Notes: generated by a model not told the origin, from the sequence alone. Positions 7,698-15,706 are shown, counted from the stretch's first letter. The stretch: 50,327 nucleotides of DNA from an uncultured Coriobacteriia bacterium (GCA_948466335.1 CAOKAE010000012.1:1-50327); one strand, 5' to 3'. Numbers and translations: made by a program.

Positions 7698-8434
7698 GCG
7701 AAAGACGGCGCGGCCGGTCGTGTCCGCGTAGCCGCATCGTGCTCACGTGGGCCGTGTCGCTTGCCTGCGCCGCGGCCAGCGTGGTCGTCGGCGCCATGGC
7801 GGGTGGCAGGGCCTACGTGGTGACGAGCGTCATCGTGGTGCTCTGCGCCATCGCGCCCTTCTTCGTCATCTTCGAGAGTCGACGGCCCCAGGCGCGCGAG
7901 CTCGTCATGCTCGCGGTCATGGCCGCGCTCGCGGTGGCGGCGCGCGCGGCGTTCATCTGGCTGCCGGGCTTCAAGCCCATGGCGGCCATCATCATGATCG
8001 CTGGGCTCGCCTTCGGGCCCTCGTCCGGCTTTCTCGTCGGCTCGCTCGCGGCGCTGACGAGCAACTTCATCTTCGGGCAGGGTCCCTGGACACCCTGGCA
8101 GATGCTCGCCTTCGGGCTCTGCGGCCTCGTCTTCGGCGCCCTTGCCCGCCGCGGGATCGTCACAGGCGAAAACCCGGGCGTCGCGGCGCGTCTGGGGCTT
8201 GCCGCAGGCGGCGGCATCTTCGTCGTGCTCGTGGCCGGCCCCGTCCTCGACACGAGCTCGCTGTTCTTCATGATCTCGTCCATCACGCCGGAAAGCGTCG
8301 TGGCCGTCTACCTCGCCGGCTTTCCCATGAACTGCATGCAGGGGGCGGCGACGTTCGTCACCTTGCTGCTCGTGGCAAAGCCGCTGCTCGACAAGCTCAC
8401 GCGCATGCAGCGCAAGTACGGGATGCTGGACTGA
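7685..8434 (+). CDS. ECF transporter S component, probably cobalamin-specific
   Basis: A 249-residue, mostly hydrophobic protein with about six membrane spans after a short basic N-terminus (to ~residue 20). The central segment LAFGPSSGFLVGSLAAL...NFIFGQGPWTPWQMLAFG is typical of vitamin-binding ECF S components. The start overlaps the ATPase stop by 13 bases, so it is the last gene of the riboswitch operon. The cobalamin assignment rests on the riboswitch and the transcobalamin-like lipoprotein; the protein itself does not show the CbiM/CbiN arrangement of cobalt transporters, making it closer in role to CbrT-type B12 transporters. A heme, riboflavin or other corrinoid substrate cannot be excluded from sequence alone. 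Confidence 0.8.
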   Translation: MPGLGERRRGRSCPRSRIVLTWAVSLACAAASVVVGAMAGGRAYVVTSVIVVLCAIAPFFVIFESRRPQARELVMLAVMAALAVAARAAFIWLPGFKPMAAIIMIAGLAFGPSSGFLVGSLAALTSNFIFGQGPWTPWQMLAFGLCGLVFGALARRGIVTGENPGVAARLGLAAGGGIFVVLVAGPVLDTSSLFFMISSITPESVVAVYLAGFPMNCMQGAATFVTLLLVAKPLLDKLTRMQRKYGMLD

Positions 8435-8466
8435 GAGAAAAGGCATACCGGGAAGGACGAGAAGGC

Positions 8467-8511
8467 GAGATTTCTCGACTTCGGGGCTTCGCCCCTTCGC
8501 TCGAAATGACA
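8467..8511. repeat. REP-like repeat (GAGATTTCTCGACT...TCGAAATGACA)
   Basis: The segment opens with GAGATTTCTCGACT, contains a GGGGC-TTC-GCCCC hairpin and closes with GCTCGAAATGACA. A copy with the same ends and a different hairpin occurs at 32607-32653. It follows the ECF operon and may help end its transcript, although no T-run is present. Confidence 0.65.
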
Positions 8512-8664
8512 GGGGGGGGAAGCAGGCCGCACGGATGCTCGAAGCGGTTGAGAGCTCTCATACCCGCGATTCGAGGGCTCGTACCTGGGTACTGAAATCC
8601 GTGAAAATGCCTACCAAAATCGCGAATGCGCTGGTCATGTACTATAGGAAGCATAAAATATTCA

Positions 8665-8683
8665 CATGGACATATAGTCCATG
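8665..8683. promoter_or_regulatory. Perfect palindrome CATGGAC-ATATA-GTCCATG
   Basis: Seven-base arms around ATATA, 31 bases upstream of the small acidic-protein start. Shape and size fit a dimeric repressor operator; the TetR-like gene just downstream is the obvious candidate. A related word, ATATGGACATC, occurs upstream of that gene (about 9026-9037). Confidence 0.45.
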
Positions 8684-8713
8684 CAGACGTATCGCGAAGG
8701 AATGGAGTCCGCC

Positions 8714-8866
8714 ATGGTGAAGTTCGAAGAGGATCCCGATATCAGCACCCAAGAAGGCTACGGCGAAGAGGACATCGACGTCATCGACACCGAGGTCGAG
8801 CTCGAGGAAGACCCCGACATCAGGACCGAGGAAGGCTACGGCAACATCGACCCGAACCTCGACTAG
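8714..8866 (+). CDS. Small acidic protein with two EEDPDI-T-EGYG repeats
   Basis: A 50-residue, strongly acidic protein of unknown family. It is two copies of one unit: FEEDPDISTQEGYG (about 4-17) and LEEDPDIRTEEGYG (about 31-44), linked by a segment rich in D, E, I and V. The ATG at 8714 is preceded by GGAG with six-base spacing. Upstream ATGs at 8681 and 8702 are in frame but lack a good ribosome-binding site. No hydrophobic segment or cysteine is present, so a soluble protein is expected. A strong terminator follows at 8893. It stands between a palindromic operator-like site and the TetR-like gene, which suggests linked regulation. The repeats look like a duplicated ligand- or partner-binding motif, but no function can be assigned. 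Confidence 0.65.
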   Translation: MVKFEEDPDISTQEGYGEEDIDVIDTEVELEEDPDIRTEEGYGNIDPNLD

Positions 8867-8892
8867 TCCGTGTCGACATACCGAGCACGAAC

Positions 8893-8931
8893 GGATGGCC
8901 CTTCCCCCGTGGGAGGGCCATCGTCTTTTTT
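8893..8931 (+). terminator. Intrinsic terminator after the small acidic gene
   Basis: GATGGCCCT and AGGGCCATC arms around a C/G-rich loop are followed by GTCTTTTTT. This separates the small acidic gene from the TetR-like gene, which therefore needs its own promoter. Confidence 0.85.
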
Positions 8932-9037
8932 GGGGAGGATGCACCGACATACCGCCTCACCTCGATGGTCGCTCACCGACGGTCGAATGGGAAAAATTAT
9001 GGGCATAAAATCTAATTTATGATACTATATGGACATC

Positions 9038-9060
9038 TTATCTAGTTAAATACAAGATAA
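9038..9060. promoter_or_regulatory. Inverted repeat TTATCT...AGATAA in the TetR-like promoter region
   Basis: Six-base arms with an 11-base spacer lie 47 bases before the GTG start, in an AT-rich stretch containing several TATCTAG/TCTAGTT words. Position and form fit an autoregulatory operator. TCTAGTTAAATA here (9041-9052) is matched at 10 of 12 bases by the sequence upstream of the membrane-protein gene at 11734. Confidence 0.45.
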
Positions 9061-9106
9061 TCTATTTTTCATCGTAATAGACACAATATCTAGTATAGGA
9101 GCGAAC

Positions 9107-10687
9107 GTGGCACGACCGCCGAAGAATGCAGAGGGACCGAGCGCAACCGAGCGTATGGAGTCGGCATTCTGGGATTGCATGAAGGAAATGCCCTTCAGCG
9201 AAATCACCGTGCGCGACATCGTGAGTCGCGCCAAGGTCAACCGCAACTCCTACTACTACCACTACGACAGCATGTGGAAGCTTGCCGAGACGAGCGTGCG
9301 CCATGCGAACTTCGCGGCACTGGCCCGCGTTCTTCTGGGAGACTCCCCCGCCGCCAATCCCGCTGACGAGACGACTGCTGCGAACCAGGCACGATCCGGT
9401 TTCGAGCATCTGCGCATTCTGGCCGGCGAAAACGGAAACCAACGCCTGCTGGAGGATGCCAAGGACGCCGTCACGGACGCGTGGCTCGACCTCTTCGGGC
9501 TTCGTGAGGACGAGCTTGGCAACGAGAGGCGCTCGTCCATCGACTTCGTGTTCGGTGGCCTCACGGCCCTGCTAGCAGCTGGCCAACCGGGGGATTTGGA
9601 TGCATTTGTAACGACGGTGGGAAGCTCGCCACTGCTCGGGAACACCATCATCATGCTTCGCGATGAACTCGACCCCGATTCACCGGGGAAAACCGTGGGA
9701 TCGCAGGGATTCCACGGGACGATGGTCGAGGGACGCGTCATCGTCGAGCGTACGGTCGAAGAGCTCGTCGTGAGCGAGAAAGAGGTCGAGGAAATTCTCA
9801 CCGAGGCAAAGAACGCCCCGGTCAATGAGGTGCTAGCAGCTCCCGAGGAAACATCCGAACCTCCCGCGAAACCCGCTTACAAGCCCGTGATCGAGGAGGT
9901 TTCGGCCACCTCGGCCAACGAAGGATACGAAGAGGCAAAAATAGATGACACACCCGAATCGACCTCAAATGACGAAGAACTAGCATCAAAACAGGAGCCG
10001 TCTAAAGATTCCGGCGGATTTCAATCCAAGCAAACCGAAGATGATGAAGATATTGAACCGGCACCATTTGAATATGGGGAAACCGAAATCTTCACTGCCC
10101 ATGTTCTCGACAAAAAGACGCACATCGAAGAGTTTTCAGAGGACAGCCCCGAGCAGGGAAGGGCATCTACACAGGTACCAGAACGACAAATGCAAACGCA
10201 GCAGGAAACGGAGCACGATCATGAGGCAATATCAGAACAGGAACCTGTCGATGAAGCGCAATCTCAAGAGGATTTCGCACCAGCGCAGGACATCGATGAT
10301 GTATCTGCAGCTGAAGAGAAGCAAGAAGGCAAATCAGTCGTCGATTTAGAACAGGAGGCTGCAGAGAACCATGAATCCGAAGCCCTCCCCTCGTGGGAAA
10401 CCGAGGACGACGAGCCCATTGGCGTCGTCTCTGCGGCAAGTGAGTTTGTATCTGAACAAGTTGCAGAAAGCCTGGCAGTCCACGAAGCCACCCGCGCCGA
10501 GGTACCAGCTGAATCCTCAGATGGATCCGCGGATGACGCGCTCAATGAATCGAAGGCTCCCGTCAAAAAGACTTACAATGCAGCAGCCCCGTCGCAAATC
10601 AAGCCCGCTGCCGGGCCTGAGGTAACGACGAAGGCAACGGAGGACCCGGACGAGGAGTCCCAGCTCTCCTTCGATTTTCTCCTCTAG
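9107..10687 (+). CDS. TetR-like regulator with long acidic C-terminal tail
   Basis: A 526-residue protein. Residues ~12-60 form a TetR-type helix-turn-helix (ITVRDIVSRAKVNRNSYYYHYDSMWKLAE), followed by a ligand/dimer domain to about 205. The remaining ~300 residues are low-complexity, rich in E, D, S, Q and A, and predicted disordered; TetR regulators are usually near 200 residues. It ends in SQLSFDFLL. GTG start at 9107 with AGGAG six bases before it. Base use shifts toward AT across the tail (about 9.9-10.6 kb). The N-terminal half should bind DNA as a dimer, probably at the inverted repeats in its own promoter and near the small acidic gene. The tail may recruit another protein or act as a spacer. 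The C-terminal hydrophobic peptide loosely recalls sliding-clamp-binding motifs (QLxLF), a weak similarity. Confidence 0.8.
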   Translation: MARPPKNAEGPSATERMESAFWDCMKEMPFSEITVRDIVSRAKVNRNSYYYHYDSMWKLAETSVRHANFAALARVLLGDSPAANPADETTAANQARSGFEHLRILAGENGNQRLLEDAKDAVTDAWLDLFGLREDELGNERRSSIDFVFGGLTALLAAGQPGDLDAFVTTVGSSPLLGNTIIMLRDELDPDSPGKTVGSQGFHGTMVEGRVIVERTVEELVVSEKEVEEILTEAKNAPVNEVLAAPEETSEPPAKPAYKPVIEEVSATSANEGYEEAKIDDTPESTSNDEELASKQEPSKDSGGFQSKQTEDDEDIEPAPFEYGETEIFTAHVLDKKTHIEEFSEDSPEQGRASTQVPERQMQTQQETEHDHEAISEQEPVDEAQSQEDFAPAQDIDDVSAAEEKQEGKSVVDLEQEAAENHESEALPSWETEDDEPIGVVSAASEFVSEQVAESLAVHEATRAEVPAESSDGSADDALNESKAPVKKTYNAAAPSQIKPAAGPEVTTKATEDPDEESQLSFDFLL

Positions 10688-10955
10688 AGAAAATACGCAA
10701 TAACTTTCTTATTTTCTGCCCTTGAGGCAGCGCATTCCTGCGTGACCATGGGCGATAGTATAGGCAATAAGATGCTTATATAGACGATGTCGCGTATTCC
10801 CCCTGAACGCGAACATGCGTGACACATCTGTCATCCCCTCTTAGAGATCCCTTACCGGAAGCATTGCAGGCTCCGGCAAATCATCATGGCCTCTCTTGCC
10901 CGCATTCACCTTGGATCCCCTGCGAAGGCACCGACAAGGGCATCATGCTCCCAAT

Positions 10956-11018
10956 TCAACATGACGCATCACCCGTGACAGACGCCATGGCGCATCCGCG
11001 CGTTGCGCGCTCCATCAT
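10956..11018 (-). CDS. Possible 20-residue peptide
   Basis: Reads MMERATRGCAMASVTGDASC with AGGGGAGG four bases before the first ATG. Only the strong ribosome-binding site and the two cysteines make it noticeable. No family is recognised and chance is a serious alternative. Confidence 0.15.
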   Translation of the reverse strand: MMERATRGCAMASVTGDASC

Positions 11019-11103
11019 TCAGCCTCCCCTGTCATGATTTTTGCAGGTGCCATTTAGTAACGCATCAACCTCACGTGCGGAGCCGCTCTCACACGCAACC
11101 GAA

Positions 11104-11135
11104 TGTGACGAAAGGGACGGTTCCCGCGTATCACA
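11104..11135. repeat. Short palindromic repeat with GGGACGGTTCCC core
   Basis: TGTGA...TCACA ends enclose GGGACGGTTCCC, an imperfect nested palindrome in an intergenic region. It is built like the other short palindromes in this window, with GTGAC-type ends and a G/C-rich core. Confidence 0.55.
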
Positions 11136-11182
11136 GGTTTCGCGACGCATGAGATGAGTCATCCATCACATTCATCACAGAC

Positions 11183-11222
11183 AAAAAGAAAAGGCACCGG
11201 TTGATTTTCCGATGCCCTTTGC
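11183..11222 (-). terminator. Intrinsic terminator of the membrane-protein gene
   Basis: On the minus strand AAAGGGCATCGG pairs with CCGGTGCCTTT across an A/T loop and runs into TTTTCTTTTTG. It lies 50 bases after the stop of the 153-residue membrane protein and probably ends the whole minus-strand cluster. Confidence 0.8.
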
Positions 11223-11272
11223 AGCAGAGCGGTCGAATGGATCGGCCGCCCGACCGTCTTTTTCGAAATTGC

Positions 11273-11734
11273 CTACATTCCGCAGGCGCGCTTGTCGGAA
11301 TTGGCGAAGACCGCGACGATGACGAGCAGAACAGTCGTGATGATGTTGCCCCCGAGGAAGCTCAGGATGGCGCCGGCGATCGCCCAGCCCATGACGAAGC
11401 CGAGCTTCGCGGGATTGCCTGCATGCAGCGTACCGAATATGCCCGCGATGAGTCCGGCGGCACAGCAGATGAGAACCCAGATCGACAGGCCCCCGCCAAT
11501 AAGCATCATGATGGCGCTCACGAAGAAGGCGTCGTCCGAATCGAAGCTATAGTGCATGCTCGAACCATATTCGTACTGCATGTCGTTCATGAGTTCGGGA
11601 CCGCTATCAAGGATGATGGCGCTTATGACGCCCGAGAAGACCATGACAAGAATGGCCCCGATGATGCCGAGGGCGGAGAGCACGATGACGGCGATGCTCA
11701 GCCCCTTGATTGATCCGGCGTGTGCGTTTTGCAT
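11273..11734 (-). CDS. Small four-helix membrane protein, unknown function
   Basis: A 153-residue integral membrane protein with hydrophobic segments at about 10-42, 70-95, 98-115 and 118-147. A polar loop with acidic and aromatic residues (~45-66) lies between the first two. The hydrophobic segments contain many small residues (GAILSFLGGN), as in DUF4190/TM2-like small membrane proteins, but no family is certain. ATG at 11734 is preceded by GTAGGGAG. The 45-base gap from ychF holds a TAGAT-TAACT-ATCTA inverted repeat and a TCTAGTTTAGTA word resembling the sites before the TetR-like gene, so it may have its own regulated promoter as well as read-through. Confidence 0.6.
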   Translation of the reverse strand: MQNAHAGSIKGLSIAVIVLSALGIIGAILVMVFSGVISAIILDSGPELMNDMQYEYGSSMHYSFDSDDAFFVSAIMMLIGGGLSIWVLICCAAGLIAGIFGTLHAGNPAKLGFVMGWAIAGAILSFLGGNIITTVLLVIVAVFANSDKRACGM

Positions 11735-11750
11735 GAGAACTCCCTACTAA

Positions 11751-11765
11751 ACTAGATTAACTATC
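11751..11765. promoter_or_regulatory. Operator-like inverted repeat TAGAT-TAACT-ATCTA
   Basis: Lies directly upstream of the membrane-protein ribosome-binding site. It shares the TCTAGTT(A/T)A word, read on the minus strand, with the TetR-like promoter region, suggesting the same regulator. Confidence 0.35.
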
Positions 11766-11768
11766 TAA

Positions 11769-11784
11769 TATAAGTGCACTTATA
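11769..11784. promoter_or_regulatory. Perfect 16-base palindrome over the ychF stop codon
   Basis: TATAAGTGCACTTATA is a perfect palindrome covering the last codons and stop of ychF, just upstream of the membrane-protein gene. It could be a repressor site for that gene. Confidence 0.4.
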
Positions 11785-12844
11785 CATTGAACTTGAAGTG
11801 CATGACGTCGCCATCCTGCACGACGTATTCCTTGCCCTCCTGACGCAACTTGCCGGCAGCGCGGCACCCGGCTTCTCCCCCCAGCTCGACGTAATCGTCA
11901 TAACTGCAGGTCTCGGCCTTGATGAAGCCGCGTTCGAAGTCGGTGTGGATAACGCCGGCAGCTTGCGGAGCCTTGGCGCCGATGGGAATGGTCCACGCCT
12001 TGACCTCCATTTCGCCGGCCGTGAAGAAGGATTGGAGGCCGAGCAGGCGGTAGGCCGCCTTGGCAAGACGCGAAAGACCCGGTTCCTCGAGTCTCATGTC
12101 GGCGAGGAACTCCGCCTTGTCCGCCGTGTCGAGCTCGGCGAGCTCCGCCTCGACCTGTGCGCAGATGGGCAGCGGCTTGACGCCATCGATCTCGTCAAGG
12201 TCCGCGGAGACCATATCCTCGTCAACATTGGCCAAGTAAAGAACCGGTTTCATGGTCAAAAGATGAAGATCGTACAAGAGAGCACGTTCCTCGTCAGTCA
12301 TGTCCAAGAGACGTGCGGGATGACCCTCGTTGAGCCATTCTTCCACGCGTTTTGCCATCTCGTACTTGGGAAGGTTCGCCTTGTCGCGCTTGGCCTCCTT
12401 GTCGAGTCGCACGAGTGCCTTCTCGAGCGTCGCAAGATCGGCCAAGACCAGCTCAGTGCGTATGGTCTCGATATCCGAGACAGGGTCCTGGCTGCTCTCG
12501 TGGCGAATGACGTCGGGGTCGCTGAAGTAGCGCACCACTTCGCAAATCGCGTCAGTTTCACGGATATTGGCCAAGAACTGGTTTCCCAGTCCCTCGCCCT
12601 CGCTCGCCCCCTTCACGAGGCCGGCGATATCGACGAACTCGACCGTCGCCGGGACGATGCGTCCGGGATGGGCGATCTGGGCCAGCTTGTCGAGACGCTC
12701 GTCGGGCACCGGGACGATGCCGACGTTGGGGTCGATGGTTGCGAACGGATAATTGGCCGCGAGACCGGTCTGATCGGTCAAAGCCGTGAATAACGTCGAC
12801 TTTCCCACGTTGGGAAGGCCGACAATGCCAATGGAGAGGGCCAT
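11780..12844 (-). CDS. ychF: Redox-regulated ATPase YchF (Obg-family)
   Basis: A 354-residue cytosolic P-loop NTPase of the Obg/YchF group, an ATP-hydrolysing, ribosome-associated protein linked to stress and translation control. Visible: Walker A GLPNVGKST (~9-17), the G2 region with NYPFATIDPNVG, the G3 motif VDIAGLVKGASEGEGLGNQFL, and NVDE in place of NKxD, which gives the family its ATP preference. The C-terminal TGS domain ends in the typical EYVVQDGDVMHFKFNV. Length is close to the family norm (about 360). The start is 15 bases after the stop of the flippase-like gene, so the genes are probably co-transcribed. Functionally it looks like a housekeeping gene placed in an envelope operon. 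Confidence 0.95.
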   Translation of the reverse strand: MALSIGIVGLPNVGKSTLFTALTDQTGLAANYPFATIDPNVGIVPVPDERLDKLAQIAHPGRIVPATVEFVDIAGLVKGASEGEGLGNQFLANIRETDAICEVVRYFSDPDVIRHESSQDPVSDIETIRTELVLADLATLEKALVRLDKEAKRDKANLPKYEMAKRVEEWLNEGHPARLLDMTDEERALLYDLHLLTMKPVLYLANVDEDMVSADLDEIDGVKPLPICAQVEAELAELDTADKAEFLADMRLEEPGLSRLAKAAYRLLGLQSFFTAGEMEVKAWTIPIGAKAPQAAGVIHTDFERGFIKAETCSYDDYVELGGEAGCRAAGKLRQEGKEYVVQDGDVMHFKFNV

Positions 12845-12859
12845 GCTGTTCTTACGCTC

Positions 12860-14332
12860 CTATTCTGTTTCTTCGTCAGTATTAATGTCTTTGTCTAAGG
12901 TGGCAGTATCTGCGTTAGTACTATCGACGTCCTCCTGGTCACCTATGACCCGCATAAAGATGTCATCCACCGTAGTATCAGAGCCACCTTGAGGGGGAAC
13001 AGGATACTCAGCATCGTTTACAGCGTCCATGTCTTGACCTGCGTTTATATCATCTTGGTCATACTGGGTAGCATCGTATTCACCCTGCTTGTTCTGCTCT
13101 CCCGTGTTGTAGGTCACGAGATTGTCGGTCTGAAAGGCGTCCACGATGTCGGCCAAGCTCACCACGTAGGCCTCATGGGGTGCACGCTCGTGCTCGCGCG
13201 TCCAGGCGGCGGGGGGCACGGGCAGCATCTCGGACATGTCCTCAATGACGGGGGTCTCGGCCACGCTCTCGAGCTTGGCCTGGGCGGCGTTCTCGTCGCC
13301 TCCCCTGACGAGCACCTCCTCGCTGCCCTGGGCGAAGACCTGCTTTTGCTGGCCGGTGATGTTGATGCAGATGGCGCCGATGATGAACGGAATCCAGAAG
13401 ATGAGCCCGCGGTAGGCAAGCGCGATGGCCGCGGCCTGAGCGGGTGTGGCCCCGTAGGCGCTCAGGACGAGGGCGAGCAGGATCTCGACGGCGCCGATCG
13501 TCTGCAGGATGAAGGTCGCGATGATGAAGCCGGCCACGTAGGAGGCCATGAGGAACGGGATGTAGGTGTAGCCGAAGGCGAAGCCCACGAAGATGAAGCA
13601 CATGCAGTCGCAGGCATGCAGCAGCACCATGCGGCAGAACATGACGATGAGCGCGCGCGGCTTATCGACCGCGATGCTGGCCGCCTCGTGAAACGACGCC
13701 GCGATACGGCCCGCCCAGGGCTCCGCGGGCTTGCGCTTGAAGACGATGAGCGCGCGGTTGACCAGGTTCTCGATCCAGGCGAAGAGCTTCTGCTCGGTCT
13801 CGACATGACTATATCCGAGCCACATCACGAAGCCGAAGGTAAAAATCATAAGTAGGACAGCTAAGCCTCCAAGGGCAAGATACCAAACCATCTGTCCCGT
13901 GAAGATAAGGATGGCAAAACCGACCAACATAACGACGGCGAAGCCCCCGAAGAAGCCGATCTTCTCGAGGAAGACGACGGTGACCGACTTGCCCATGTCG
14001 AGACCCTGCTTGTGGGACCACGCGGCGATGAGCACCGAGCCGGCCGTACCGGCCGTGGGCGCGCAGTCGTTCGCGAAGGTCACGGAGAAGACGAGGGGCA
14101 CGATATGCAGGTACTTCACGTCCTCGTCCACGCAGCGGAACACCGCCTTGTACGCGAAGGCATGACTGAAGTAGCGGCCGAACAGGCAGCACGCGGCGAG
14201 TGCGAAGGGGATGACGGAAACGTCCTTGATGGTCTCGACGAAGGATCCCAGGTCATCGCGCTTGATGAAGACGATGACACCCACGATGATCACCACCACG
14301 ATGGGTAGGATAATATTCCATCGCTTGGCCAA
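12860..14332 (-). CDS. LPG-synthase TM-domain (UPF0104/AglD-like) membrane protein with acidic tail
   Basis: A 490-residue protein. Residues ~1-335 carry about eight membrane helices of the lysylphosphatidylglycerol-synthase transmembrane (UPF0104/MprF flippase-like) family, including the family-typical polar patches NDCAPTAGTAGSVLIAA and a terminal LAYRGLIFWIPFIIGAI. No synthase domain follows, so it may move lipid-linked molecules. Residues ~340-490 are a cytoplasmic, acidic, low-complexity tail; its last part is encoded in more AT-rich DNA. The start is a TTG placed directly after the CapA-like stop (TAATTG), with AGGTGA just upstream. Coupled to the CapA-like gene before it, which suggests a shared role in envelope polymer or lipid handling. 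Confidence 0.8.
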   Translation of the reverse strand: MAKRWNIILPIVVVIIVGVIVFIKRDDLGSFVETIKDVSVIPFALAACCLFGRYFSHAFAYKAVFRCVDEDVKYLHIVPLVFSVTFANDCAPTAGTAGSVLIAAWSHKQGLDMGKSVTVVFLEKIGFFGGFAVVMLVGFAILIFTGQMVWYLALGGLAVLLMIFTFGFVMWLGYSHVETEQKLFAWIENLVNRALIVFKRKPAEPWAGRIAASFHEAASIAVDKPRALIVMFCRMVLLHACDCMCFIFVGFAFGYTYIPFLMASYVAGFIIATFILQTIGAVEILLALVLSAYGATPAQAAAIALAYRGLIFWIPFIIGAICINITGQQKQVFAQGSEEVLVRGGDENAAQAKLESVAETPVIEDMSEMLPVPPAAWTREHERAPHEAYVVSLADIVDAFQTDNLVTYNTGEQNKQGEYDATQYDQDDINAGQDMDAVNDAEYPVPPQGGSDTTVDDIFMRVIGDQEDVDSTNADTATLDKDINTDEETE

Positions 14333-15661
14333 TTACTTCACCTGCGAATAGCCGGACTCGTCAAGGGCCGGGTCGAACTCGGCACCGTCGCCCGCGAGCG
14401 TGGCCGAGTAGCCGTTGAGCGCCTCGATGGCCGAGGCAGCGGCATCGCCGACGAGCGGCATGGGCCGGTAGTCGTTCACGCTCGACGAGCTGCTCACCCG
14501 GCAGGGCACGACGCGCGTCTGCGTGCGCATGGCCTCGCCGGGCACGAGCTGCCCGTTCTTGACGGGGAAGGTCTGCTGGTAGATCACCGTGCGGTAATCC
14601 ATGGGGTTGGTGTTGCCGCCGTAACAGAAGTTGCCGAGGCTGTAGCAGATGTAGCGCTGCTTGTAGTACTCGATGCCCTGCAGTACGTGGGGATGGGAGC
14701 CCAAGACGAGGTCACAGCCCGCGTCAATGGCCTGATGGGCCAGGGACACCTGGGTCTCCGTCACCGTGTACTCGCCCTCGACGCCCCAGTGGAAGACGCC
14801 GATGATGATGGCGCACCCGTCCTTCTGCAGGCGGTCGATGTCCTGGAGCATGAGGCTCTTGGCCTTCTCGACGCCGTCGAGCTCGTTGACGCCGAAGAGG
14901 CCGATCTTGACGCCGGAGACGTCGTAGGTGGCCGTGCGGTCGTAGCCGAAGCTCGTGATGCCGGCGTCCTGCAGGGCTGCCTTCGTGTCATTGTAGCCAG
15001 AATTACCATAGTCAAAAGAGTGGTTATTGGCCAAGTTCACGGCCTCGACGCTTCCGTCGACAAAGACCTGGGCGTACTCGGCGGGACCCTTGAAGTTGAA
15101 GGCGCGCTGCTGGATATCGTCCCCACCCGTGAACGTCCCCTCGCAGTTGGCGATGGTGAGGTTGTCGGCAGAGGTGAACGGCAGCACGTCGGCGAAGAAG
15201 TAACCCGGCCCGTTGGCGTTGTAGAAGGCGTTGAAGCTCGAATCGTCCGGGAAGTCCGGGTCCTTGCCGAAGGTGCAATCCCCCACCGCCGAGATGGTGA
15301 TCTGGGCATCGAGACCCGCCTGGACGCTGCCGTTGAGACCAGCGAGCCCCGCCTTCTGACGGGCGACGTCGACGTTTTGGCTCACGACGGCCAGCACGCC
15401 CGAATTGGCGGGCTTCTCCTCGGCCTTGAGGAAGGGCAGGCCGCCGCAGGCGAATTGCCAGACGCAGGCGACGAAGATGACGACGAGAGCGACGATGAGG
15501 GCGATGCGCGGCCAGCGACGCGGAGCCTTGCTGTAGATGCGCATCTGGGAACCCATGCGACGACGGCCGCTGCTTCCGAAGATGCCGCGCTTGTCGCCAC
15601 CGTAGATGATACGCCCCTTATGAGGGCCACCGCCTACGTATGTCTCCCTGTGTCGTGCCAC
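14333..15661 (-). CDS. CapA family (poly-gamma-glutamate-type) metallophosphatase-like protein
   Basis: A 442-residue membrane-anchored protein. An Arg/Lys-rich cytoplasmic N-terminus (to ~48) precedes one membrane helix (~50-72), and the CapA domain (~118-400) is outside. Metal-site motifs of the family are present: SAVGDCTFG near 124-132, NCEG, LANNHSFDYG and GSHPHVLQGIE. CapA proteins take part in capsule or poly-gamma-glutamate handling, but many in actinobacteria have unknown substrates. GTG start at 15661 has GGGAG seven bases upstream. It heads a co-directional group with the flippase-like gene and ychF. No PgsB/CapB ligase is present, so capsule synthesis is not claimed. Confidence 0.85.
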   Translation of the reverse strand: MARHRETYVGGGPHKGRIIYGGDKRGIFGSSGRRRMGSQMRIYSKAPRRWPRIALIVALVVIFVACVWQFACGGLPFLKAEEKPANSGVLAVVSQNVDVARQKAGLAGLNGSVQAGLDAQITISAVGDCTFGKDPDFPDDSSFNAFYNANGPGYFFADVLPFTSADNLTIANCEGTFTGGDDIQQRAFNFKGPAEYAQVFVDGSVEAVNLANNHSFDYGNSGYNDTKAALQDAGITSFGYDRTATYDVSGVKIGLFGVNELDGVEKAKSLMLQDIDRLQKDGCAIIIGVFHWGVEGEYTVTETQVSLAHQAIDAGCDLVLGSHPHVLQGIEYYKQRYICYSLGNFCYGGNTNPMDYRTVIYQQTFPVKNGQLVPGEAMRTQTRVVPCRVSSSSSVNDYRPMPLVGDAAASAIEALNGYSATLAGDGAEFDPALDESGYSQVK

Positions 15662-15706
15662 GTGATCGCTCCCGCAAACCGTAAAAGTGCCTGTATTCTA
15701 CCATGC

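Larger units (their letters stand above)
10688..11272. other. Intergenic region, 585 bases, no convincing large gene
   Basis: It opens with an AT-rich inverted repeat AGAAAATA/TATTTTCT (10688-10695, 10710-10717) that could weakly terminate the TetR-like gene. It contains a short minus-strand ORF (10956-11018), a palindrome at 11104-11135 and, near the end, the terminator of the minus-strand membrane-protein gene. Longer ORFs here lack ribosome-binding sites and look random. Confidence 0.6.

Noticed and set aside
10660-10687. Sliding-clamp-binding motif at the end of the TetR-like protein
   Set aside because: SQLSFDFLL only loosely fits QLxLF; not strong enough for a separate claim.
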